A stretch of DNA of 64,000 bases from Glaciecola sp048820975 (GTDB taxonomy: Bacteria > Pseudomonadota > Gammaproteobacteria > Enterobacterales > Alteromonadaceae), in contig NZ_JBMEUF010000002.1 of NCBI RefSeq assembly GCF_048820975.1, positions 496,001 through 560,000 on the forward strand, in the 5' to 3' direction. The position numbers and the translations under genes were made by a program. This document shows, in pieces, positions 17,359 through 25,649 of this stretch. Position 1 is the stretch's first letter, and each line of letters begins with the position of its first letter. The notes under the pieces were generated by a model that worked only from the letters and a program-made list of their open reading frames with translations, searched no databases and had not been told where the DNA came from.

Positions 17359-17476
17359 TGATGCCTTTCACTAGAGAGCAATGTTCCCACTCTAATCTAG
17401 AAAGCGCGATTGTTCAATAAAAGTACGGTCATAACGCCGTACTCTTATAATAATTTCGTAGATTAAGAGCTCACAC

Positions 17477-18103
17477 TTACTGATTTACGAGTTTCGCAGC
17501 ACTTAATACCAACTCAGCTGATGGGCGCACTTTATAATCAGGGTTAACATAGTTAAATACCACCTGACCTTTTGTATTAGTAATAAATATCGCCGGAGCT
17601 GGCAACACTGCGCGGTCTGTAGCATCGGGCGTAAGCTCTACATTCATGCGGTCTTTGTATAAAGCACGCGTGTCATCTTCAACGTAAAAACCTATGCCGA
17701 AACCTGAAATGGCTTGTAGCTTTTCATCTGATAATAATTGCGCAACATAGTCAGTATCTATTTTTTGTGACTGCAATTTTTCAGGCGATTCAGGCGAAAT
17801 AGCCAGAATTTGATAACCTTCTTTCACTAGCTCACTTTCAATAGTTTGAAGCTCAGCTAATTGTTGTGAACAATACGGGCACCAGCCCCCGCGATAAAAC
17901 ACAATTACGCTAGGCTTTTGCATCAATAACGCTTGCAAACTTACCGGTGAACCATCTGCTGTTCTCAAGGTAGCGTTAGGTGCTTGTGTGCCGTTTAAAA
18001 TGGGCGTAACGTCAGCGGCGTTGTCTCGAATAACCGAACGGTCAACTGCCTGTACAGTCAAAGAAACAAGTGCAACAAAGGTCATTAAAATCAATTTTTT
18101 CAT
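17477..18103 (-). CDS. Secreted peroxiredoxin-like thioredoxin-fold protein
   Basis: The 208-residue protein has a signal peptide (MKKLILMTFVALVSLTVQAV, cleaved near residue 19-20). The AhpC/TSA-type fold contains the redox motif Cys75-Pro-Tyr-Cys78 in FYRGGWCPYCSQQL. The ISPESPEKLQSQ and DEKLQAISGFGI segments are typical of the peroxiredoxin-like branch that carries CxxC in place of the single peroxidatic Cys. It probably acts in the periplasm as a thiol oxidoreductase or peroxidase; the substrate is unknown. It sits between trmH and the diguanylate cyclase gene. Confidence 0.86.
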   Translation of the reverse strand: MKKLILMTFVALVSLTVQAVDRSVIRDNAADVTPILNGTQAPNATLRTADGSPVSLQALLMQKPSVIVFYRGGWCPYCSQQLAELQTIESELVKEGYQILAISPESPEKLQSQKIDTDYVAQLLSDEKLQAISGFGIGFYVEDDTRALYKDRMNVELTPDATDRAVLPAPAIFITNTKGQVVFNYVNPDYKVRPSAELVLSAAKLVNQ

Positions 18104-18232
18104 TTAAAAGTCCGTATAAAAGTTAAGAAGTGAATTAAACTGCCAACCGCAGCTTTAGTACTTTTGACTGCGCTTATTCTATCGAATATGTATGTGACCT
18201 AGCCAAGCGCTGATATATTTCAAAAATTACCT

Positions 18233-18940
18233 TTATTTTACCGGGGCTGAAAACTGTAATGCTTCCCACCACGCATCTTGCGCCTCTATAGTGCCATTTT
18301 CATTGATGTAAGGATAAGGTAAGTTTCTTCGTACGCACTCTTTATGCAGCACGGGGAAGCCACCCTCAAATAAAATTCGCTGGCACTCGGCATCACTTAG
18401 GCTACGCGTATTGTACATGCCTGCATTTTGGCGTTGCCTTTGCGCTTCGTACAACACTAGGGCCGCAGCAACCGAAACATTTAAAGACTGCACCATCCCC
18501 ACCATGGGAATTACAATAGAATGATCAGCCAAGGCAATAGCTTCGTCAGTAACGCCGTATTTTTCTTGGCCTAGAATAATAGCAGTAGGTAAGGTGTAAT
18601 CAATTTCGCGGAAGTCTACCGCTGAAGAGTCTAAGTGCGTCACTAGCACTTGCATATTTTGTTCTTTTAGACTTGCAATGGCTTGCTCACTAGAGTCATG
18701 GCACTCAGACTTGACCCACGCATGGCTTCCCATAGAGGTACGTTTGCGCAGGTCTGCTTTTTCATGGCCCACAAAGTGAACTTTATTAATGCCGACTGAA
18801 TCGGCGGTTCTCACAATTGCTGATACGTTGAACGGGTTTTGTACCTCTTCAAACATTACCGTTAAATTGGCTTGGCGTTTAGTCAACAAAGTGTTGATTC
18901 GAGCTAAGCGTTCAGGCGTCATCGATTGTTCACGTATCAT
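18233..18940 (-). CDS. trmH: tRNA (guanosine-18-2'-O)-methyltransferase TrmH
   Basis: TrmH methylates the ribose of G18 in the tRNA D-loop. The protein shows the SpoU signature blocks VQNPFNVSAIVRTADSVGIN, IILGQEKYGVTDEAI and MVGMVQSLNVSVAAALVLYE, which form the trefoil-knot SAM site. The frame allows 235 residues from 18940; the ATG at 18922 would give 229 residues and aligns with the E. coli start (MTPERLARI against MNPTRYARI). Upstream AAGG is 12 bases from the first ATG, so the choice is unsettled. It follows ridA by 14 bp. Confidence 0.94.
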   Translation of the reverse strand: MIREQSMTPERLARINTLLTKRQANLTVMFEEVQNPFNVSAIVRTADSVGINKVHFVGHEKADLRKRTSMGSHAWVKSECHDSSEQAIASLKEQNMQVLVTHLDSSAVDFREIDYTLPTAIILGQEKYGVTDEAIALADHSIVIPMVGMVQSLNVSVAAALVLYEAQRQRQNAGMYNTRSLSDAECQRILFEGGFPVLHKECVRRNLPYPYINENGTIEAQDAWWEALQFSAPVK

Positions 18941-18954
18941 AACAAAATTGCGCC

Positions 18955-19341
18955 TTATTCAGGCAATACCATAACCGCATCTATTTCTATTTGCGCACCA
19001 CGTGGCAAAGCACTTACTTGAACGGCTGCGCGTGCTGGGTAAGGTTGGCTAAAGTAGCGCGACATCACCTCATTTACCGTGGCAAACTGGCCCAAATCAG
19101 TCAAAAAAATGTTTACCTTTACAAGGTTGGTGAGGTTACCACCAGCAGCTTCCACTACCGCTTGAATATTCTCAAACACTTGAACTGCCTGCGCTTCAAA
19201 GTCTTCAGATACCATTTCCATGTTGCTCGGCACTAACGGAATTTGACCTGACAAATACACGGTATTTCCTGCTTTTACGGCTTGGCTATAAGTACCAATA
19301 GCGGCAGGTGCGTTGTTTGTTTGTATAATTGATTTTGACAT
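18955..19341 (-). CDS. ridA: RidA family 2-iminobutanoate/2-iminopropanoate deaminase
   Basis: RidA hydrolyses reactive enamine/imine intermediates made by PLP enzymes. The 128-residue protein matches the family length and pattern: APAAIGTYSQAVKAGNTVYL, SGQIPL, NIFLTDLGQFATVN and ARAAVQVSALPRGAQIEID, with the substrate-binding Arg in that last block. The start was set at 19341, where GAGGA precedes ATG. The longer frame to 19377 would run into the hairpin at 19362-19393 and is not used. It lies between spoT and trmH, which are direct neighbours in E. coli. Confidence 0.95.
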   Translation of the reverse strand: MSKSIIQTNNAPAAIGTYSQAVKAGNTVYLSGQIPLVPSNMEMVSEDFEAQAVQVFENIQAVVEAAGGNLTNLVKVNIFLTDLGQFATVNEVMSRYFSQPYPARAAVQVSALPRGAQIEIDAVMVLPE

Positions 19342-19361
19342 ATGTCCTCTACTATTAAAGA

Positions 19362-19393
19362 CAAAACAAGCAGCCAAAAAGCTGCTTGTTTTG
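19362..19393 (-). terminator. Strong hairpin between spoT and ridA
   Basis: CAAAACAAGCAGC and GCTGCTTGTTTTG form a perfect 13-bp stem with a 6-base loop. On the minus strand an A-tract enters the stem and TTTTGTCTTT leaves it, as in a bidirectional intrinsic terminator. Only 20 bases separate it from the ridA start. Confidence 0.8.
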
Positions 19394-19410
19394 CTTAGTT
19401 GTTAGTGTGT

Positions 19411-21522
19411 TTATTTTTGTTTATTTAAACTGTGCCTCGACACCTTATGCAGTTCTGGCAAAGTACGTAATTTACGCATAATAGTTGCGAAGTGAATTCT
19501 ATTTCTAGTGGTTAGCTCTATATCTATCGACAAATTGCCGTCATCACGGTCAAGTGTTTGCAAGTTAAGTATAGAAGAGTCACAAGCCGCAATGGCACTG
19601 GTAAGTGCCGCTAACGTACCTTGATGGGTACTCGCTTCTACACGTAATGAGGCTTTAAAGTCACCGTGGGCGTCTTTGTCCCAAAACATAGGTAACACTC
19701 TTTGCGGCTCTTCTTTTGATAATTTACGAATATTATTACAACCAATTTGGTGAATAACTACACCGCGTCCGGGGCTCAGTATTGCCACAATTTCATCATC
19801 AGGAATAGGATGGCAACACCTTGAAAAATGAACCATTAAACCTTCAGTGCCTTTAATCGCTACGGTGCTTTTCTTATCAACAATCTCAGGTTTATCACCT
19901 ACTAAGCGCCTTGCAATCATCGCGCTAATTTCGTTGCCCATTCCAATATTTGATAATAAGTCATCATAACTTGCGTATTTTGTTTCATCTAGTACGCGCT
20001 GAATTTCGTCTTCTGGAATTTCGTCTAACTTAATAGTACCTAAAGCATGACGTAATAGGCGGTTACCCATACTTATGGCATCGTGAGTATGCTGGCGTTT
20101 TAAATAGTGGCGTATATTAGATCGCGCTCGCGCACTTACTACAAAATTAAGCCAGTTTGCGTTGGGCTTGGCTCTTGGAGACGTTATGATTTCTATGCTC
20201 TGGCCATTTTCAAGAGGTGTACTTAAGGAGTAGTTTCTGTGATCTACTCTTGCGCCAACGCACATATTGCCAATATCAGAATGCACCGCGTAAGCAAAAT
20301 CAACCGCGGTTGCGCCCGTGGGTAATTCAATAATTTTACCTTTTGGTGAGAAAACATAAATTTCATCTGGAAATAAATCAGATTTAACCGACTCAATAAA
20401 TTCTACAGAGGTACTTGCACGTTGCTGTAATTCAACCAAAGACTGCATCCATTGGTTAGCCCGCATTTGGGCTGTATTACTTCTATCGGTATTTTCTTTA
20501 TAAAGCCAATGTGCGGCAACACCTTTGTCAGCTAACTGATCCATATCTTCGGTTCGAATTTGCACTTCTAGGGGAATCCCATGCAAACCTTTTAGCGATG
20601 TATGCAATGATTGGTAACCATTGCTACGAGGTATAGCAATGTAGTCTTTGAAGCGATTTTCAATGGGCTTATACAAACCGTGAATAGCACCTAAGGTGCG
20701 GTAGCAATGATCAACCGACTCTACAATAATACGAAAGCCATAAATATCCATGACTTCAGTAAACGACAATTCTTTACTGCGCATTTTTCGGTAAATGGAA
20801 TATAGATGTTTTTCGCGGCCAATTACGCGCCCTTTAATTTGATTATCGTCTAAGCGATTAATCACATCTTGCTGGGTACGTTCAATAATTTCTTTACGAT
20901 TACCGCGCGCTTGGGCAACCGCGCTTTTTAATGCACGGTGACGAAACGGATACATCGCTTGAAAGCCTAAGTCTTCCAATTCGTTTTTAATATCATGAAT
21001 ACCAAGGCGATGTGCAAGAGGCGAGTAAATTTCTAAGGTTTCTAAGGCTATTCTGCGGCGTTTGTCAGGGCGAAGCGCGCCAAGGGTGCGCATATTATGA
21101 GTTCTGTCAGCAAGTTTTATAAGAATAACGCGTATATCTTGCACCATAGCCATCAGCATTTTACGGAAGTTTTCAGCTTGGGCTTCTTGCTTTGAGTTAA
21201 ACTTGAGCTTATCGAGTTTACTCACGCCTTCAACTAATTCGGCTACGGTTTCGTTAAACGCTAAGCTTAAGTCTTCTTTACTGTAATCGGTATCTTCTAT
21301 CACGTCGTGTAATAGGGCTGCCATAAGGGTTTCATGGTCAAGACGCATATCAGCAAGAATACTGGCTACTGCTACCGGATGGGTAATGTATGGGTCACCA
21401 CTTGAACGTGTTTGGCCTTCGTGAGCATCACGCGCTAGTACATATGCTGCGCGCACATAATCTACCTGTTGTGGGGGCAGATATGCGCTAATCTTAGTTT
21501 GTAGGCCTTCAAATAAATACAC
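19411..21522 (-). CDS. spoT: Bifunctional (p)ppGpp synthetase/hydrolase SpoT
   Basis: SpoT makes and degrades the alarmone (p)ppGpp in response to carbon, fatty-acid and iron starvation. The 703-residue protein has an intact HD hydrolase domain (HDVIEDT near residue 70, and KLADRTHNMRTL). A RelA-type synthetase domain follows (DIYGFRIIVESVDHCYRTLG, FKDYIAIPRSNGYQSLHTSL). The TGS domain (DEIYVFSPKGKIIELPTGAT) and a C-terminal ACT domain (SLRVEASTHQGTLAALTSAI) complete the long RSH layout. It follows rpoZ after a 141-bp gap holding two hairpins. Confidence 0.97.
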   Translation of the reverse strand: MYLFEGLQTKISAYLPPQQVDYVRAAYVLARDAHEGQTRSSGDPYITHPVAVASILADMRLDHETLMAALLHDVIEDTDYSKEDLSLAFNETVAELVEGVSKLDKLKFNSKQEAQAENFRKMLMAMVQDIRVILIKLADRTHNMRTLGALRPDKRRRIALETLEIYSPLAHRLGIHDIKNELEDLGFQAMYPFRHRALKSAVAQARGNRKEIIERTQQDVINRLDDNQIKGRVIGREKHLYSIYRKMRSKELSFTEVMDIYGFRIIVESVDHCYRTLGAIHGLYKPIENRFKDYIAIPRSNGYQSLHTSLKGLHGIPLEVQIRTEDMDQLADKGVAAHWLYKENTDRSNTAQMRANQWMQSLVELQQRASTSVEFIESVKSDLFPDEIYVFSPKGKIIELPTGATAVDFAYAVHSDIGNMCVGARVDHRNYSLSTPLENGQSIEIITSPRAKPNANWLNFVVSARARSNIRHYLKRQHTHDAISMGNRLLRHALGTIKLDEIPEDEIQRVLDETKYASYDDLLSNIGMGNEISAMIARRLVGDKPEIVDKKSTVAIKGTEGLMVHFSRCCHPIPDDEIVAILSPGRGVVIHQIGCNNIRKLSKEEPQRVLPMFWDKDAHGDFKASLRVEASTHQGTLAALTSAIAACDSSILNLQTLDRDDGNLSIDIELTTRNRIHFATIMRKLRTLPELHKVSRHSLNKQK

Positions 21523-21592
21523 GTTTTAAATAGTTCAATTTTCAAAATAATGGATACTTAAGAATACGTTTATTTTGATACTTTGCAAACGC

Positions 21593-21615
21593 AAAAACGC
21601 CGATAAATATCGACG
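21593..21615 (-). terminator. Terminator-like hairpin between rpoZ and spoT (distal)
   Basis: On the minus strand CGTCGATA and TATCGGCG pair (one G-T) around TT and run straight into TTTTTGCG. With its T-run this is a plausible intrinsic terminator or attenuator inside the rpoZ-spoT gap. Confidence 0.6.
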
Positions 21616-21635
21616 TCTTTAATAAAAATACAACT

Positions 21636-21656
21636 CTTAGCTAAAAATTAGCCAAG
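21636..21656 (-). terminator. Hairpin just after rpoZ (proximal)
   Basis: CTTGGCTAA and TTAGCTAAG pair with one G-T around a 3-base loop, seven bases after the rpoZ stop codon. The T-rich stretch that follows is interrupted (AGTTGTATTTTTATT), so termination would be partial at best. Confidence 0.45.
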
Positions 21657-21663
21657 CAGCCTA

Positions 21664-21936
21664 TTAATTGTTCGCTAAAATGCTCGCGACTGATGCAAAT
21701 TCAGCGGCTTCTTGCTCGCGTTGATCTTGCAATTCAGTTTGCTCTACGGTTGACGCAGTCACTAAACCTTCTTCAATTTCACGTAAAGCAATTACGGTAG
21801 GCTTATCATTTTCAGAATCTACCATAGGATCTTTACCTTCAATGGCGATTTGACGAGCACGCTTTGCGGCTACTAATACTAGGTCAAAACGATTTCCAAT
21901 TTGATCTACGGCGTCTTCAACTGTTACACGTGCCAT
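21664..21936 (-). CDS. rpoZ: RNA polymerase omega subunit RpoZ
   Basis: Omega binds the beta-prime subunit, aids RNA polymerase assembly and forms part of ppGpp site 1. The 90-residue protein begins MARVTVEDAVDQIGNRFDLV and contains VIALREIEEGLV, matching the E. coli protein closely, including the N-terminal residues involved in ppGpp binding (MARVTV). It is encoded between gmk and spoT, as in most gammaproteobacteria. Confidence 0.98.
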   Translation of the reverse strand: MARVTVEDAVDQIGNRFDLVLVAAKRARQIAIEGKDPMVDSENDKPTVIALREIEEGLVTASTVEQTELQDQREQEAAEFASVASILANN

Positions 21937-22054
21937 TTAATGCTCCGATTTATAGCGTTATATATGTGAAAAATGGTCGCGAAGTATACTGCACTTAGCA
22001 ACAAGAATATAGTAAAAAATAAGCACTTTATTAGCTATTACGCAAATTTTAAGC

Positions 22055-22699
22055 TTATTTTTCGCTTAGTAAGCTATTTAGCAAACCCGAAAAACGTGTT
22101 TGCTGTTTATTTGTGCGCAAGCTATGTGCTTTAACAACGGTAATCAACTCTTCTAATGCATGGGTGAAATTGTCATTTACTATTAAGTAGTCAAACTCAT
22201 TGTAATGACTCATTTCATCTTGCGCTTTGCGCATACGCCCTGCTATCACTTCGTCACTGTCTTTACCACGGCTCACCAAACGCGCGTGTAATTCTTCTTT
22301 CGACGGCGGCAAAATAAAAATAGAGATGACATCAGGATTTACGGCTTTAATTTGCCTTGCGCCCTGCCAATCAATATCTAAAAATACATCTATGCCAGCC
22401 TCTAAACTATTTGAAATAGCCTCTTTGGAGGTTCCGTAAAAGTTATCAAACACTTGGGCATGCTCATAAAATGCATCTTCTTTTATCATTGCTTCAAATT
22501 TAGATACGTCTATGAAGTGATAATGTTCACCATTTTTTTCACCATCGCGCGGTTTACGTGTGGTATGCGATACCGATAATTGAGCAGGATTAAACATTTG
22601 GCCATCATTGGCTCTTTCAATTAACGCACTAATAAGGCTTGATTTGCCTGCGCCAGAAGGTGCTGCGACTATAAATAAATTTCCAAGAGGTTTTGACAT
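22055..22699 (-). CDS. gmk: Guanylate kinase Gmk
   Basis: Gmk phosphorylates GMP to GDP. The 214-residue protein has the P-loop APSGAGKSSLISAL (residues 13-26), the GMP-binding block SVSHTTRKPRDGEKNGEHYH, and FLDIDWQGARQIK. It is the first gene of the gmk-rpoZ-spoT group. The product lies on the path to the pppGpp precursor GTP, and Gmk of some bacteria is itself inhibited by ppGpp. It is divergent from cyaY across a 158-bp gap. Confidence 0.97.
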   Translation of the reverse strand: MSKPLGNLFIVAAPSGAGKSSLISALIERANDGQMFNPAQLSVSHTTRKPRDGEKNGEHYHFIDVSKFEAMIKEDAFYEHAQVFDNFYGTSKEAISNSLEAGIDVFLDIDWQGARQIKAVNPDVISIFILPPSKEELHARLVSRGKDSDEVIAGRMRKAQDEMSHYNEFDYLIVNDNFTHALEELITVVKAHSLRTNKQQTRFSGLLNSLLSEK

Positions 22700-22857
22700 A
22701 CTTGCTTTTCCACATGTTCGGATTTGATGAACGCACTACAATTTGCTTACTCAAACAATCATAAATATCGTGTTTAAGTATGCAAGACTCAAGCGCACTT
22801 ATGCTACCATAGCCAGAAATTAAGTGGATAATAACACTCACATTCTGGAGACCTTTT

Positions 22858-23184
22858 ATGAACGAAAGCGTTTATGATCAAATGATCGACGATTTATTCA
22901 TCCGTATTGAAGAAGCCCTTGATGAGCTTGAATCAGTAGATATAGACTATGAAAGTGCTGAAGGCATTCTAACATTAATACTGCCCGACCAGTCTAAAAT
23001 TATTTTAAATAAACAGCCGCCTTTGTTACAACTTTGGGTAGCAACAAAATTTAATGGCCATCATTTTAACTATACTAACGGCCAGTGGATTGATGAGCGT
23101 TTTGGCGGCGAATTCAACGAATTTTTCAATGAAGCGTTGTCAAAACAAGCTGGCGTACCCATTAAATTATCAGTAGAAGCTTAA
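22858..23184 (+). CDS. cyaY: Frataxin-like iron protein CyaY
   Basis: CyaY binds iron and modulates the IscS/IscU iron-sulfur cluster machinery. The 108-residue protein has the frataxin fold: an acidic first helix (MIDDLFIRIEEALDELESVD), strand IDYESAEGILTLILPD, QSKIILNKQPPLLQLWVATK, and the conserved HHFNYTNGQWIDERFGGEF. GGAGACC lies nine bases before the ATG. It is followed after 18 bp by an esterase gene and then the haem genes. Confidence 0.96.
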   Translation: MNESVYDQMIDDLFIRIEEALDELESVDIDYESAEGILTLILPDQSKIILNKQPPLLQLWVATKFNGHHFNYTNGQWIDERFGGEFNEFFNEALSKQAGVPIKLSVEA

Positions 23185-23202
23185 TATTACATAGGAACTA
23201 AA

Positions 23203-23874
23203 ATGGCGAACGAATTATTACCCGCAGTTGAAATTGCGGCTAAAGGTGAGCACAAAGCAACTATTATTTGGTTACATGGCCTAGGTGATTCTGGTAATGG
23301 TTTTGCCCCCATTGCCCCCGAATTAGGCCTAGCCGACTCTTTAGGTGTGAAATTTATTTTTCCTCATGCACCTGTTCGCCCAGTAACCATTAATAACGGC
23401 ATGCAAATGGGTGCTTGGTACGACATAAAAACCCTTGATATGGGAAGCCGTGCTGATGTTGAAGGGGTAGTAGAATCAAGTAATAGCGTTCAAGCCATTA
23501 TAGAGGCAGAAATTGCAGCCGGAATCCCCGCCAGCAAAATCATGCTAATTGGTTTTTCACAAGGTGGCGTAATTTCTTTGCACTTAGGCACTCGGTTTAA
23601 TCAAAGCTTAGCTGGCATTGTTGCGCTTTCTACGTACATGTGTGAGCCGGAATCACTTGCGTCACAAAAGCATGAAGCTAATTTAAACACACCTATACTG
23701 TGTTGCCACGGGCAACAAGATGAAGTGGTCCCTCCATTTTTAGGCCAAACTGCATTTACTACGCTTAAAAACAACGGTTATAAGGCGGTGTGGAAAGAGT
23801 ACATCATGCAGCACAACGTGTGTTTACCCGAAATAAAAGATATAGCTAAGTTTATTAACGAACACTTAGCATAA
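23203..23874 (+). CDS. Carboxylesterase/phospholipase-type alpha/beta hydrolase
   Basis: The 223-residue cytosolic protein belongs to the dienelactone-hydrolase-like esterase group that includes Pseudomonas EstB and the acyl-protein thioesterases. It shows the oxyanion HGLGDSGNGF, the nucleophile elbow GFSQGG with Ser119, Asp173 in CHGQQDEVVP and His204 in MQHNVCLPE. The last motif usually reads GHSVC, so HNVC is a slight variation. The natural substrate is unknown. It lies between cyaY and hemC, 18 bp after cyaY. Confidence 0.9.
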   Translation: MANELLPAVEIAAKGEHKATIIWLHGLGDSGNGFAPIAPELGLADSLGVKFIFPHAPVRPVTINNGMQMGAWYDIKTLDMGSRADVEGVVESSNSVQAIIEAEIAAGIPASKIMLIGFSQGGVISLHLGTRFNQSLAGIVALSTYMCEPESLASQKHEANLNTPILCCHGQQDEVVPPFLGQTAFTTLKNNGYKAVWKEYIMQHNVCLPEIKDIAKFINEHLA

Positions 23875-23961
23875 TGTATGGCTTAGAACGTGTGTCTAAA
23901 AACCTAGGTTTACAGCACGTTTTACGCTAAAAAGAATAAATGAATCAGCGGAGTGCTTGTA

Positions 23962-24903
23962 ATGCCATCAAGTAAATCTTTAATTCGCATAGCCACTCGC
24001 AAAAGTGCTTTGGCAATGTGGCAAGCGTTTTATGTTAAAAACCTGCTAGAAAAAAATTTCCCCGAAACCACTATAGAGTTGGTACCTATGTCAACTCAGG
24101 GTGACCGCATTTTAGACACCCCCCTAGCGAAAATTGGTGGCAAAGGTCTGTTTATTAAAGAGCTTGAAATTGCCATGCAAGAAGGACGAGCTGATTTAGC
24201 AGTGCATTCTATGAAAGATATTCCGGTGGCGTTTCCAGAGGGTTTTGGCTTGCATTGTATTTGCGAGCGTGAAAACCCTTTTGATGCATTGGTATCTAAT
24301 ACCTATAAAACCTTTGATGAACTACCGCATGGCGCGGTAATTGGAACATCAAGCCTGCGCAGGCAGGCGCAATTGCGCGCACTTCGACCTGATTTAACAA
24401 TTAAGGACTTGCGCGGAAATGTGAATACGCGCTTACAAAAGCTAGATAACGGCGAATACGATGCCATTATTCTGGCTGCCGCTGGGCTGATTCGTTTAGA
24501 CATGCACAGCCGTATAGCCGAAGAGCTTAGCCCTAATATTTGTTTGCCAGCAGTAGGCCAAGGTGCAGTTGGCATAGAGTGTAGAAACGATGACAGCGAG
24601 CTCATTAGTATGCTTAAATCACTTAACCACTCAGAAACATCCCTAAGAGTGCATGCAGAGCGTGCGCTAAATGCAACACTTCAAGGTGGCTGCCAAGTGC
24701 CTATTGGTAGCTTTGCAGAATACTTTGAGGGCTCGCTTCAAATGCGCGCGCTTGTGTCATCGGTTGACGGTAGTGACGTGTTACAAGTAAACAATAAGAT
24801 TGCCTGTGAACTGCATGATACAGAAGCAGCTCAGCGCTTAGGCAAGGCCTTAGCGGAAGAGTTACTCGCTCAAGGTGCTAGAGCTATTTTAGACGCCGTT
24901 TAG
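23962..24903 (+). CDS. hemC: Hydroxymethylbilane synthase HemC
   Basis: HemC condenses four porphobilinogen molecules to hydroxymethylbilane. The 313-residue protein has STQGDRILDTPLAKIGGKGL, LAVHSMKDIPVAFPEG, GTSSLRRQAQLRALRPDL and the dipyrromethane cofactor Cys244 in LQGGCQVPIG. An in-frame GTG lies three codons upstream at 23953, but ATG at 23962 is chosen because GGAG sits eight bases before it and it gives the usual 313 residues. It heads hemC-hemD-hemX-hemY. Confidence 0.97.
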   Translation: MPSSKSLIRIATRKSALAMWQAFYVKNLLEKNFPETTIELVPMSTQGDRILDTPLAKIGGKGLFIKELEIAMQEGRADLAVHSMKDIPVAFPEGFGLHCICERENPFDALVSNTYKTFDELPHGAVIGTSSLRRQAQLRALRPDLTIKDLRGNVNTRLQKLDNGEYDAIILAAAGLIRLDMHSRIAEELSPNICLPAVGQGAVGIECRNDDSELISMLKSLNHSETSLRVHAERALNATLQGGCQVPIGSFAEYFEGSLQMRALVSSVDGSDVLQVNNKIACELHDTEAAQRLGKALAEELLAQGARAILDAV

Positions 24904-24920
24904 TTACCTAACACCTCAAC

Positions 24921-25649
24921 ATGACATTTCTTATTGTGCGCCCTAAAAGTAAAGTCGAAGCGAGTACTTCGGCTTTTCAAAACCAAGGCTTAAATGCCCT
25001 AGGGGCGCCATTGCTTGATGTAAAAATAAGCACTAATTCGAATTGCATCCACTTGCTCAATAATGCGCAAGCAAACATCGTTATAGTGACTTCAACCTAT
25101 GCCGTTGAATGGCTAGCTCAACAGAACATAAGTTTTGACCTACAAGCTTGCCATCTAATTGGTATTGGCAGCAGCACGGCCCAAGCACTCTCTCAATATA
25201 ATCCATTACTACAAATAGAAATTGCCAAGCCTGAAAACTCTGAAGGGGCGCTGCAGCTGCCTAGCTTACAAAAGCTAACTAACAAAAAGGTAGTGATACT
25301 AAAGGGGAAAGGCGGTAGAAACCTACTTCCACAGGTGTTAGTACAAAGGGGGGCAGAGCTTACCTGCATTGATGCATATGAACGCGTTAAGCTGCCTTTT
25401 ACTGAATCTTTTGAGCAAAGCCATATTCAGTGTATTATTGTTACCAGTATTGAATTGACCCAAGCCGCCTTATCTACTTTTGATGAACAGTGGTGTAAGA
25501 AATTGCACTGGATAGTCGCAAGTGAACGCATAAAAGATTATGCTGTAGGCCTAGGAATAACAAAAATTATTGTGAGTAAGGGCGCTAGCAATGACGCATT
25601 AGTCAAATGCGCCCAACACTTAGTACACACAGGAGTTGTGCATGTCTGA
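24921..25649 (+). CDS. hemD: Uroporphyrinogen-III synthase HemD
   Basis: HemD closes hydroxymethylbilane to uroporphyrinogen III, inverting ring D. The 242-residue protein is divergent, as is normal for the family. It shows the N-terminal LIVRPKSKVEASTSAFQNQG with GAPLLDV, VTSTYAVEWL, the hinge KVVILKGKGGRNLLPQVLVQ and ERVKLP. It lies 17 bp after hemC, and its last 8 bases overlap the start of hemX. Confidence 0.93.
   Translation: MTFLIVRPKSKVEASTSAFQNQGLNALGAPLLDVKISTNSNCIHLLNNAQANIVIVTSTYAVEWLAQQNISFDLQACHLIGIGSSTAQALSQYNPLLQIEIAKPENSEGALQLPSLQKLTNKKVVILKGKGGRNLLPQVLVQRGAELTCIDAYERVKLPFTESFEQSHIQCIIVTSIELTQAALSTFDEQWCKKLHWIVASERIKDYAVGLGITKIIVSKGASNDALVKCAQHLVHTGVVHV

Noticed and set aside
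19342..19377. Longer N-terminus for RidA
   Set aside because: The extension runs into a terminator hairpin, while ATG at 19341 has GAGGA and gives the standard 128 residues.
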